A stretch of 64,000 nucleotides of DNA from Adenophora triphylla var. japonica. Taxonomy: Eukaryota > Streptophyta > Magnoliopsida > Asterales > Campanulaceae. The stretch covers positions 62,001 through 126,000 of the forward strand of contig JAFEMH010005380.1 in the NCBI GenBank assembly GCA_022495995.1. Reading direction: 5' to 3'. Made by a program: the position numbers and the translations under genes. The notes under the pieces are model-generated. The model saw only the letters and a list, made by a program, of their open reading frames with translations, had not been told where the DNA came from and searched no databases. Numbering within the stretch: the first letter of the stretch is position 1; each line of letters opens with the position of its first letter. Below, in pieces: positions 46,075 through 55,880 of this stretch.

Positions 46075-46304
46075 TGTCGGTAAGGGGATTGTGAGATAAA
46101 GGATGGGGAGGATGTTAACGCCGCCGATGACAGCGGTGGCGGGAGATGGAGGCGAGGGTTTTAGGGGTGAGGAAATAAGGAGGAAGCGGCGATGAGGGGA
46201 TTTGAAGAGTTGAGGAGTAAAGAGTAAAGAAGAAACAACTGGGTCGGGGGAGTTGAGTGGTTATTATAGCACAATCTGGGCAAAAGTTTGCGATGTACGG
46301 AGAG

Positions 46305-46495
46305 TTAGCTCCTTTTGTTTGGGGAAAATGTTTTTCGAAAAATATTTTTCTCATTTTTTGGTGTTTGTTTCGCACCAGAAAATGGGGAAAACTTTATTTT
46401 TATCTTATTTTCCGGAAAATATTTTCATTTTCCAGAAAACATTTTATCGAAAATCATTTTTCGGAAAATGTTTTACGCTAAACAAACGGAGCCTT
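46305..46495. mobile_element. MITE with GGCTCCGTTTGTTT-type ends (hAT-like)
   Basis: The left end AGCTCCTTTTGTTTGGGG and right end CGCTAAACAAACGGAGCC are inverted repeats. The interior is built of GGAAAATGTTTTTC-like palindromic blocks. It lies 230 bp upstream of the Caprin-like start codon, in the likely promoter. Confidence 0.65.
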
Positions 46496-46589
46496 ATATT
46501 TTCACCCACTTGCTCTATCTTTTACCATAATATCATAAATAACTAGTAGTAGTGACTAGTGATCGGGAAGGTAAATTAATCGGATTTTT

Positions 46590-46740
46590 TTATTCGATTC
46601 GATATTCGAATTTAATATTTGATATTCGTATTCGAAAAATTTGAATTTGAATTCGAATTCAAATTTTTATTTTGATTAGATAAATATTCGAATTCGAATA
46701 ATATCTCACGATATTCGATTTGAGTATTCGCGAATATTAT
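46590..46740. repeat. TTCGAA/GATATTCG palindrome-rich AT block
   Basis: Overlapping copies of ATTCGAATTCGAA and GATATTCG on both strands, with several self-complementary stretches, occur in 150 bp. It looks like a fold-back element core. No clear terminal repeats are seen. Confidence 0.5.
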
Positions 46741-46754
46741 TTCAATAATATATA

Positions 46755-47029
46755 CTCCCTCCGTCCCAACAATTACTTCCACTTTTTTAAAAATCACGCA
46801 AATTAAGGAAATGGGAGGGAAGTAAAGATGTTGTGAGTGTAATTTGAAAATAGGAGAGAGAATGAGTGGAGGAATAGTAAATTATAATAGTGTTGTGAGT
46901 ATTAAAATAATGAGGAGAGAGAATGAGTGGAGGAAATAGTAAAGATTCCTTTGCCAAAAAAGGAAAGTGGAAGCTATTAGCGGGACACCCAAAATGGCAA
47001 AAAGGGAAGCTCTTATTGGGACGGAGGGA

Positions 47030-47030
<1 letters not shown>
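46755..47030. mobile_element. Stowaway-like MITE, 276 bp
   Basis: CTCCCTCCGTCCC and its inverse GGGACGGAGGGAG bound the element, with TA on both flanks. It abuts the TA microsatellite. Confidence 0.9.

Positions 47031-47106
<76 letters not shown>
47031..47106. repeat. (TA)38 microsatellite
   Basis: A 76 bp run of TA lies exactly between two Stowaway-like elements. TA is also their target site, so the run may offer repeated insertion sites or have grown from their flanks. Confidence 0.95.
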
Positions 47107-47107
<1 letters not shown>

Positions 47108-47672
47108 TCCCTCCGACCTCAACCTAAGTGCACATTTTGACTTTTCACGTAAATTAAGAAGAAAATATTACTCCCTCCGTCCCAGCAAGAGTGTCACCCT
47201 TTTAGGGGTGGCACGCAAATTAAGAAAAAAAGTGAGAAGAAAAAATGTTGTGAGTGTAATTTGAAAATAGGAGAGGGAATTAGTGGAGGAAATAGTGAAT
47301 TTAAAAAGTGTTGTGAGTGTAGAGGAGAGATAATTAGTGGAGGGAATAGTGGATGGGATAATAGAATATTAATAAAACATTTCCTTTTTAGGAAAGGTGA
47401 CGCTTCAAACGGGACGCCATTTTGAGTAAAAAGTGACGCTTCTGCTGGGACGGAGGGAGTATATTGAAAGTGTTGTGAGTGTGAAAGTAAAATAGGAGAG
47501 AGAATGAGTGAAGGGAATAGTAAATTATAATGGTGTTGTGAGTATTAAAATAATGTAGGAGAGAGAATGAGTGGAGAGAATAGTAAAGATTCCTTTCCAA
47601 TTTAGAAAATGTGCACGTAGGTTTGAGACGCTCAAAATGGAAAGTGTGCACTTAGGTTGGGGACGGAGGGAG
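47107..47672. mobile_element. Stowaway-like MITE carrying a nested MITE
   Basis: The outer ends CTCCCTCCGACCTCAACCTA and AGGTTGGGGACGGAGGGAG are inverted and TA-flanked. Inside, a second element occupies 47,171-47,459; removing it leaves an outer element of about 277 bp, the usual size here. Confidence 0.85.
47171..47459. mobile_element. Stowaway-like MITE nested in another
   Basis: CTCCCTCCGTCCCAGCA and TGCTGGGACGGAGGGAG are inverted ends with TA flanks, 289 bp, lying wholly inside the element at 47,107-47,672. Its interior (AATTAGTGGAGG, GGAAAGGTGACGCTTC) is close to the 33,171-33,453 element. Confidence 0.9.
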
Positions 47673-47686
47673 TATATATATATATA

Positions 47687-47942
47687 CTCCCTCCGTCCCA
47701 TAAAACCTTACCCACTTTTGTTTTTTGCGGTCAATACTAATAAACTTTGACCAAACAAAAATGACAAATTATCGTCATATTGAAAATCTAAAAATTGTTG
47801 TTGATAAATCATTTAATGATTTATCAATAACAATTTTTAAAATTTCATTAGAATGATTAGTTTGCCATTAATGCTTGGTCAAAGTTCTTTTACATTGATC
47901 GTCAATATAGTAAGTGGGTAAGGTTTTAGGGGACGGAGGGAG
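47687..47942. mobile_element. Stowaway-like MITE, 256 bp
   Basis: CTCCCTCCGTCCC plus CATAAAACCTTACCCACTT at the left mirrors AAGTGGGTAAGGTTTTAGGG plus GACGGAGGGAG at the right, flanked by TA. A different subfamily from its neighbours. Confidence 0.9.
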
Positions 47943-47957
47943 TATATATATAAATTG

Positions 47958-50342
47958 CTTTACAAACTAAAGGATATGATAATTATGAAGGAAATAATAT
48001 TATTATAAGTATTAGAACACTAGAAAAAGTTAGTAACAGATCAGGGATGAAATATAAAGTTAATATAGAAGGAGTTGTTAACACAATTGCCTCAAAATCT
48101 ATACAAATAATAGATCCAATCAAAATAGACCCAGAAGAATTAGCAGGACTTGAATGGTCGCCGAGCGATCTACAAGAACAGGATAACAGTATATTAGTAC
48201 CAAAACAAAGCTATATCTATGAAGGATTAAATGGAGCACAGAGTTTAAGGTTCATTAATTTTAAGAAAGAAACACCTACGCATAAAGATAATGAAACAGA
48301 GACAGAATACAATTTCCTTGTATTGTCCGACTTCTTCCTAAGAAACTCCTATTCTATTGGTCGTTCATTTTCTTGGTACCCAATGGGTATATAGTATAGG
48401 TTTTCTTTTAATTTTGACTTTTTCTCCTAGACTTAATTTATTTATTCCACTAATTATTTTATCTAGGTCGTTATCTATTGTAGGATAACTAGGATGTGGC
48501 TTGTCAATGTTACTTAATAACTTATTTAATTTTTCGATGATCTGTAACAACAAACATATAATGAAATTAAATAGGATGGGATAAGTCCTATAAGCTTTAC
48601 TTGTAACTATGTAAGACGTAAACTCAGTAATTTCTTCTTTATTTTCTTCGGCTTTATATCTTTTGGCGTCGGTTAAGGTCTGTGAATATTCTCTAGACTG
48701 TTCCAGTTTTAACTTTCAACTATACTTTTAACTGTAGTTATAACTTGCTCTAAATTGACTACCTGTTTTTCTACTTTTTGTATAAGGTCTTTAGCTTCTA
48801 AGATATGTCTATGCTTAGAGTTTTCTAGTAAATAGCTAATCTATTGAAAATCCTGTTTTGTAGGTATATGTTTACGAATGAATTCACATTAGATTTCACG
48901 AGATTATTATCACAAATAGGACAAGCTATGAATGATGATTTATGTGATAAATATTTTATTAAAATATCCGACGATTTAGGAAGAAATATTCATAAGACAT
49001 GGAAACAACAGTTCGGTGAAAGAAGAAATCTAGGTATTGGACCTAGAATTACTTACACATTTGATGTTGATTATATAAATTCATGTTTTTGTCTAAATCT
49101 ATTTCTTCTTCTAACTGTATAGTCTGTTGGTTGCTAGTGGATCCTGATCCCCTTCTTATTATTCTATTAATAAAATTGTCTGATGTAATATCATCTCATA
49201 TGTTACTAGTTGAATTTCTAGATTCGAAGGACAATTCGAATGGAATGTTTTAAGATTCGGGCTTAAAAACGCGCCTTTGATTTTTCAAAGATTTATGGAT
49301 AACATATTTTTAAAATATGAATTTTGTATGGTTTACATAGATGACATTTTAGTAGCCAACGAAACATTACAGGAGCATGAAAATCATTTAAAACAGGTGT
49401 TTAACGAAATAAAAAAGCATGGAATAGTAGTATCAAAAAGAAAAATGAAACTTTTTAAGAAAAAGATATCCTTTTTAGGATTAGAAATAGGAAACGGGAA
49501 AATAGAATTACAACCCTATATTTCAACAAAGATTATTGAGTTTCCCGAAAAAAATTGAAAATTTAAAACAATTACAAGCCCTTTTAGGATTAGTAAAATT
49601 ATGCTAGAAAGTTTATATCTAACTTATCAAAACTAGTAGGGCCACTTTATAGTAAAACAACAAAGAATGGTCAATGTAGTTTTAACAAGGAAGATATTAA
49701 ACTAGTAAGAGAAATAAAAGAGGTAGTAAAAAGAATTAAACCTTTGGAATTACCATTAGTCACAGACTACATTATTATAGAAACAGACGGCTGTAAAGAA
49801 GGATGGGGAGCTGTTCTCCTTTGTAAAACAAATAAATACCGCCAAAAATTAGTGAAAAAGTCTGTACTTATTCTAGCGGAAATTTTAATAAAACATGCTT
49901 AAATTGGACCAGATTAAACTATGAAATACAGGCATTAATAAATGCATTAGAAAAATTCAAAATATTTTTAAATAAGGAATTTACAGTTAGAACAGACTGT
50001 GAGGCCATAGTTAAATTTATAAAGAATGATCAAAGTAAAAAGGTTAATAGAACTAGATTGATTAACATACAAAATATAATACAAGGAAGCGGTTATATTA
50101 TAAATTTTGGCATATTAAAAGAAAAAACAATACTATTGCTGATATCTTATCAAGAAATTTGAACAGGTTGTTCTATGGATAAAGACGACAAAATGAAAAG
50201 GATTCTACATCCTCAACAGCAAGGGAAAGTTAAAGCTATGGACAGTTCTGACAGCAAAAGTGTGAAAACAGAACAACAGGAAAGATACATCATGAAAAAC
50301 CTAATTGGATATTCTCCATCGTTGATGAGTGAGCATGTTTAA
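47958..50342. pseudogene. Endogenous caulimovirid (pararetrovirus) fragment, rearranged
   Basis: Plus-strand 49,235-49,558 encodes a caulimovirid-type reverse transcriptase segment, with the catalytic YIDD in MVYIDDILV and the family-typical FLGLEIGNGKIELQP. RNase H sequence follows, with frame breaks ([12 protein letters not shown], about 49,790-49,820). Plus-strand 47,958-48,394 is a probable movement-protein segment. Segments at about 48,400-48,840 and 49,070-49,234 are open on the minus strand, while 48,850-49,077 is open on plus, so the piece is a mosaic of inversions. A 55-residue frame at 50,175-50,342 follows. Stops and frameshifts abound, so no virus could be made from it. The exact genus is not resolved. 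Confidence 0.75.
50175..50342 (+). pseudogene. Short frame downstream of the viral RNase H
   Basis: ATG at 50,175 opens a hydrophilic 55-residue frame (MDKDDKMKRI...) just after the RNase H relic. It may be the start of the next viral ORF. It ends where the MULE leader begins. Function unknown. Confidence 0.35.
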
Positions 50343-50624
50343 AAATTGCGTACGCCCAAGAATCCACCAGCAACGCGGACGACGCACTTCGATCTCTCCA
50401 CCTTCCGTCTCCTCCTCTCTATCTCTCCCACATCATTCATCCCAAACCAAAACAATCTCGCCTCCTTCCGTCTTCTCCTCTCTCGATTCAAGTTAATTGT
50501 CACACTATACACCATTATACATATATATCATGGTGTATATGTATTACATTGTAATTTTCTGTTATTTCCCTTTTTGTTCTCATGCTTGTTGCTTGTTTCT
50601 TTTTAATTTTATTTTTATTGCAGT

Positions 50625-51780
50625 ATGGATGATCATGATAATGGTGAAGGAGAGAATTTGAATGTCAATGAAAATGATAAATGGTGGGTTAATAATGAAT
50701 ATTTGATTGATAACCTTGTTACTCAGACACATGGTGGAAATAATGATGGAGATGAAAGTAATGATAGTTTGGGAGATATAGAGGCTATGACTAATGATGA
50801 TGAGTACATTTCTAATAAGATTGTAGCTAATGAGGCACTAAGAAAATTTTGTGATGTTGAGAATGTTAATAAAATTTGTCTGGTGAAAATTTTGAAGATA
50901 TTAATGTTGATGATCAGAATGGTGGAAATGAGTATGTGGGTGAGGAGAATGGCATGGAGTTCAATGAATCAAATTACTTTGACTTTGATATTGGAGGTGA
51001 CTTCAATCAATGGAAAAGTGATGATGCCAATGATGAATCTGGTTTCGATTTTGTTGCTAAAAGTAGCAGTGATGAAGAAGATTGGGTAAAATATGATAGG
51101 GTTAAACCAGCTGAAGAATTGAAATTTAATCCTAATGTAGATATCAAACAATTTGATTTTTGTGTTGATATGATCTTTGAGAGCCCTGAACAATTAAACG
51201 ATCAGATTAGAGCATATGCTGCAGCTAATGGATATCATATTTGCTTCACGAAGAATGATAAACAAAGGATTCGAGCTAAATGCCAAGATTGTCTATGGGG
51301 TTTATATGCAAGTTTTGAAGGGAAGGATGTCACTTTTAAGATCAAATCCTATCAGAAGAACCACAGATGTTCAATGAGAACCAGGATTAAAACTGTGAAC
51401 TCCAAATGGTTGGCAAATAAATTGGGTGATAGGATTAGACTTACCCCTTTCATGAAGTTGGTTGAGATTCAGAATTTGGTGAAGGAACAATTTGGACAGG
51501 AGGTCAATTTAAAGATGTGTTACAAAACAAAAAAGATTGCATTGAATTCAGTTAAACATTCAATGAATGAGCATTATGCGAAGCTTTGAAATTATGTGTA
51601 TGAATTGGCAAGATCAAATCCAGGGAGTACAATTATGTTGAAAGGGACAGGGATGAATGGGTCGGAGGGTACAACTACTGGTACAACTTTACTTTTTGCC
51701 ATGTTGAGGGTGGAGATGCCGGAAATTGTGAAGATTTCATCAACGAGCTAATTAGGAGAATGAACTAGGTTCAATTGAGT
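50625..51780 (+). pseudogene. MuDR-like (MULE) transposase, N-terminal remnant
   Basis: The ATG at 50,625 lies one base after a TTTTTATTGCAG acceptor, suggesting a 5' UTR intron. An acidic N-terminal region shifts frame near 50,870. The second frame (to 51,589) contains the MuDR DNA-binding domain: FESPEQLNDQIRAYAAANGY, RIRAKCQDCLWGLYASFEG, FKIKSYQKNHRCSMR and NSKWLANKLGDRI, a WRKY-GCM1-like zinc-binding fold with Cys-Cys-His ligands. After MNEHYAKL a stop occurs. The DDE catalytic domain and SWIM zinc finger are absent, so the product could bind DNA but not transpose. Confidence 0.75.
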
Positions 51781-51910
51781 AGTACTATGAGATTGTAAGG
51801 ATTAATGTCATTTTGTTTGTTTTGAGTTTGTTATAGACTTTAGTTTGTTTTTCAGACATCTCAAAGTCCTATAAAATCATTCGTGAAAAATGTATGTTTG
51901 AACTCTGAAC

Positions 51911-52850
51911 ATGAAATGTTGGTTGATTTCACAAACCAGCAACTTGTCTTCATCCAATTTTGCCTCATTGTTGCAGAAATGCACAAAGTCTAAAGCATTA
52001 AGACCTTCGAAGCAGGCCCATGCTTTACTATTGGCTTCTGGTATTGACATGTACTCTTTCTCTCTAAATTCAAAGCTTGTGGGTGCTTACGCAAGTTCTG
52101 GTGATCTAATTTCTGCTAAGTTAGTCTTTCAAAGAACTCAAAACCCAAATGTTTTTGCATTTAATTGAATGATTTCAGCTCTTGCATTTCATGGGTACTA
52201 TGAACAAGCAATTGGGTACTTTTCTTTATCTCGTGAATTGAGAAATGTTGTTCCTAATAGTTACACTTTCTCGTTTGTTTGTGTTGAAAGCTTGTATTGG
52301 TTTAATGGATTTGAAAATGGATAAGGAAGTTCATTGTGTGATAAAGAAAGTGGGTTATAATTTGGATGTGATGTTGGGCAATGCTTTGATTGATATTGCA
52401 GATCAGTAAATGTGGCAGTATATGGTACGCCCGCAAGGTGTTTGATAGAATGACTAACTCAGATGTTGTTTCTTGGACATCGATGATTTCTGGTACTCGA
52501 GTATTGGAGAGTTTCATGCGTCGAGTGAATTATTTGAGAGGATGAGATTGACAGGATGGAACCCAACGAATTTACGTGGAACACTTTGATTGCCGGGTAT
52601 GCTAAGAGTGGAGATTGTGATGGAGCTTTTATTCTATTCTCGAGGATGAGCAGAGAAGGGATGGTTCCAGATTTGGTTGCTTGGAATGCAATGGTTTCTG
52701 GGTTTGTTCAAAGCCAACAATGCGTTGAAGCTGTGGAGTTGTTTAGGGACATGTTGATTGCGGGAATTAAGCCCAATCATGTTACTATCACGAGGCTGCT
52801 CCCAGCGTGTGGGTTGATCTTCTTTGTCGGCATGGAAGGATAGAATCAAC
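51911..52850 (+). pseudogene. Pentatricopeptide repeat (PPR) protein relic
   Basis: The ATG at 51,911 opens FASLLQKCTKSKALRPSKQA and LNSKLVGAYASSGDLISAKL, a PLS-type PPR protein start. An in-frame TGA at 52,166 sits where Trp is expected in FN.MISAL. Further frames hold more repeats, including NEFTWNTLIAGYAKSGDCDG and VAWNAMVSGFVQSQQCVEAV (52,560-52,760). Several frame changes and a truncated end (no E/DYW domain) show a dead copy. Live members guide organelle RNA editing or processing. Confidence 0.8.
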
Positions 52851-53562
52851 TTACGAATTGGCGAAGGAAATGCATGCGCAAGTTACGGATTCAATCATTG
52901 GGGCCTTCCTAGTCAGCGCCATGTCATGTTAAATGGGACTTTCAAATGCCAACTCAACTTATTTAACGACAACACAAACGGCTCACTAACGGAAGGACGA
53001 ATTAATTTTAATACAAACAAGTTTAAGGATGAAAAGGTAAAAAAAAAGTTCAAAGTCGAAAAGGTAAAAAATAAAAAAAAATCAAGGACCAAAAAGGTAG
53101 TTTACTCCACCTTTATATCAGTTTCTTAACAAAATGGAGTATATATTATTTTAAAACAAATGGAAGTTCAATATAAAATATAAGGGGGACTCAATTTATA
53201 GTCTAAACACATTAATTAGTAAATTAATTAGTAAGTAAGTGTATATATTACTCATTTTAATAATCATTAAATTTTAATAATCATTAATTAAGTTTCCCCT
53301 TCCCCTTTTATTATAAGTTACTACCTCACTCAGTCTCATTACAAACTACACATTTCTCTCATAACATCCCACTACAAACTATACATTTTTTAAAATAAAT
53401 TTGTTTTATTATTTATATATTAATAAGATATGTATATCATACTTACAACAATAATTCAATTATTATGCTCTATCTCACTTTTTTTTCTCTTACCTCACTT
53501 TTCATACTCACAACATCTATTCCACTAACATTTTTTCTTAATTTCTATGTAAATAATAAATA
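52851..53562. other. AT-rich intergenic sequence, no gene seen
   Basis: 52,900-53,110 resembles a dispersed repeat (AAGGATGAAAAGGTAAAAAA, then AGGACCAAAAAGGTAGTTTA). The remainder is AT-rich without coding sequence. Confidence 0.45.
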
Positions 53563-53826
53563 CTCCCTCCGTCCCGGCCGACTTAGGATTTTTTGCCATT
53601 TTGGGCGTCCCACCCGACTTAGGACGGCCCAAAATGGAAACCTTAAATCACTATTCTCTCCACTCATTCTCTCTCCTACATTATTTTAATACTCACAACA
53701 CCATTATAATTTACTATTTCCTCTACTCATTCTCTCTCCTATTTTTAAATTACACTCACAACATTTACCTTTTTCTTAATTCCCGTGCCATTTCAAAAAA
53801 TTCTAAGTCGGCCGGGACAGAGGGAG
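53563..53826. mobile_element. Stowaway-like MITE, 264 bp
   Basis: CTCCCTCCGTCCCGGCCGAC and GTCGGCCGGGACAGAGGGAG are inverted terminal repeats with TA flanks. The internal halves (AACACCATTATAATTTAC) match other Stowaway-like copies here. Confidence 0.88.
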
Positions 53827-53854
53827 TATGTAGATTGTAATGGGACGGAGAGAG

Positions 53855-54030
53855 CATAACTGCCGTCAAGTTGGGACGGTCCCGTCGGGACGTCCCATCC
53901 CGCCATACAAATGGGACGGGATCGGACGGGACGGAATATTTTAGTCTCGTCCCGTTTCGTCCTGTCCCGTCTTGTCCCGTTTCCGTCGCGGTACAACATA
54001 TTGTGGTCCCGCCCATCCCGTCCCGTCCTG
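53855..54030. repeat. CCCGTCCC-rich repeat family, copy C
   Basis: Starts TGCCGTCAAGTTGGGA, contains GGGACGGAATATTTTAGTC and TACAACATATTGTGGTCCC. Its start is the inverse of the end of copy D (TCCCAAATTGACAGCA), indicating terminal inverted repeats for the family. Confidence 0.7.
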
Positions 54031-54135
54031 CCACGTTCAAGTTGGCCTTTGCCTTGAACATTTTTGGGGTTTACTATAGGAAAATGTGATGATATTTTGT
54101 GTTCTAACACAATTCTAAGTAATAAGAACTTATAC

Positions 54136-54200
54136 ATAGAAAGACTTTTGTGACTGAATACACCAATTGTATGACGCCCATCTGAGGACTCCAGATCAAC
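54136..54200 (-). other. Candidate internal exon, unknown gene
   Basis: The minus strand has acceptor CTGTGCAG, 65 coding bases reading VDLESSDGRHTIGVFSHKSL, and donor GTATAAG. The sequence looks conserved, but I do not recognise the family with confidence. Two further exon-like islands lie at 55,321-55,369 and 55,508 upward. Confidence 0.35.
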
Positions 54201-54318
54201 CTGCACAGGAGAAATGAAATAAAATATTATGAATCTCCGTCCAAACATTAACGTAACAAAAGAACGGAAGAAAAGTGGGTGAAAATCATTGTAGTTTAAA
54301 GTAGGCACAGCTGCATAT

Positions 54319-54800
54319 TTTTTTTTATTTTTTTTTATTACCCAGGTTCTCCAGTTTTGCCGGATCAATCACGGGCCATCCAGTGCAGCCTCTCGTATGC
54401 GGCGGAGGTAAATCGTGGGATGTCTTCTATGCGTGCGGGGTGGCGGCGCACCCTTATACTCCTGGCCTCAAGGGAGCCCCCTACAAGGCATTTACACTCT
54501 TACAACATCAAATGGCTGCTCCAGCTGCTCCTGCCGAGGCAATTACATCACTTTCACAACACCAAATGGCTGCTCCAGTGCTCCTGCCAAGATTTGAACT
54601 CCCCACACTGAGGTTGCAAGTCCAGCAGTGCTGCTTCCTTAACTGCACGGATGTGCCCCGGGGGGCTTCTAAGGACCCTGAAACCCAAGGTAGGAATTAA
54701 ACCATAAAGATTTCCCTTGGGGGGAATCGAACCGATGACCTCCCCTTCGAAAGGCCACCAATATACCACTGGGCCAAGGCCCATTAGGTGGCACTGCTGC
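54319..54800 (-). mobile_element. tRNA-derived SINE, minus strand, copy 1
   Basis: Read on the minus strand, it starts near 54,800 with an A box (TGGCCCAGTGGT, 54,777-54,766) and B box (GGTTCGATTCC, 54,734-54,724), followed by a tRNA-unrelated body with CCCCCCGGGGCACATCCGTG and an A-rich tail (54,340-54,319). Confidence 0.78.
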
Positions 54801-54816
54801 ATATATATATATATAT

Positions 54817-55290
54817 TTTTTTTTGATACCTGGGTTAAGAACGGGACTAATCACCGACCACCAGAATGCTGGCCCCATGATATCTTGGCGGAGGTAAATC
54901 GCGGGATGTCTTTATGCAGCCGTGCGAGGTGACAAGACTCCCTTATACTCCGTAGCCCCAAGGGAGCCCTCCTACAAGGCATTTACATCACTCTTACATC
55001 ACCAAATGGCCGCTCCAAATTTCTTTCTGCAAAGAGGCATTTACATCACTCTTACAACACCAAATGGCTGCTCCAGCTTTGCACCTGCCAAGATTTGAAC
55101 TCCCCACACTGAGGATACAAGCCCAGCAATGCCGCTTTTTTAACTGCACGGATGTGCCCCGGGGGGCTCCTAAGAACCCTGAAACCAAGGTAGGAAATTA
55201 AGCTCCAAGAATCCCCTTGGGGGGACTCGAACCGGCGACCTCCCCTTCGGAAAGTCACCTTTGTACCACTGGGCCAAGCCCAGCAATGCC
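54817..55290 (-). mobile_element. tRNA-derived SINE, minus strand, copy 2
   Basis: Same family and orientation as the copy at 54,319-54,800, directly adjacent: A box at 55,276-55,265, B box GGTTCGAGTCC at 55,233-55,223, A-rich tail at 54,826-54,817. It contains an internal direct repeat of ACATCACTCTTAC..CACCAAATGGC (54,985-55,010 and 55,042-55,067). Confidence 0.78.
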
Positions 55291-55320
55291 GCTTTCTTAC
55301 TCTCATGGATACACACTCAC

Positions 55321-55369
55321 CAGCAATTCCATCAACAGCTCGGACTATTGGATCAAAGCATTGAACTAA
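55321..55369 (-). other. Candidate internal exon, unknown gene
   Basis: Acceptor CCAACAG, 49 bases reading LVQCFDPIVRAVDGIA, and a strong donor GTGAGTG on the minus strand. It does not join in frame to the 54,136-54,200 piece, so an exon is missing or they belong to different transcripts. The SINE at 54,817-55,290 would lie in the intron. Confidence 0.35.
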
Positions 55370-55507
55370 CTGTTGGTTTTTGCTTCTGTCTCTTAAATAT
55401 TCCTAGATGATTAGGAAGGAACACAAATAAGTTAACTGAAAGGGGATAAATTAATGTTGATGAGCTCATAGTTAGCTATAGTTGTTCTTTTAGAGAAGCA
55501 ACCTTAC

Positions 55508-55690
55508 CATTTGAGAATGATACCAACATCAAACACATGTTTAGTAAAAGTAGAATCCCGTGAAACTTTCATTATGGAGAACTTACTGGAGGAAGAAAAT
55601 TTGTCATAATTTCCATTCCCCAATTCCAGAAAAATGGTGAGATGGGGTTTCAAGCATAAATAGGCTGCGGCCTTGGCCTGGCCTTGGTCG
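55508..55690 (-). other. Candidate exon end, unknown gene
   Basis: A minus-strand frame reading LKPHLTIFLELGNGNYDKF and KVSRDSTFTKHVFDVGIILK ends at AAATG|GTAAGG. The upstream boundary is unclear. Probably a relic of the same gene as the two islands to its left. Confidence 0.3.
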
Positions 55691-55721
55691 TGGCCTTGGC
55701 GTCTAGTCAACGCTTATCCCT

Positions 55722-55880
55722 CATAGTCAACGGATCTCGCATTGTCTTGCGGGATCCCGCGTCCCGCAAGTGGGACGGGATGGAACGGAGTATTTTAGTC
55801 CCGTCCGTTTTGCCCCATCTCGTTCCCGTCGTGGGACAACATAATTTCGTCCCATCCCGTATTCCCAAATTGACAGCATA
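55722..55880. repeat. CCCGTCCC-rich repeat family, copy D
   Basis: Contains GTGGGACGGGATGGAACGGA, GTATTTTAGTCCCGTCCG and GTGGGACAACATAATTTCG, and ends TCCCAAATTGACAGCA. Confidence 0.7.

Noticed and set aside
47031..47106. Alternating Tyr-Ile protein in both orientations
   Set aside because: Translation of a TA microsatellite.
54724..55276. Possible minus-strand tRNA genes
   Set aside because: Same reason: the boxes belong to two SINE heads.
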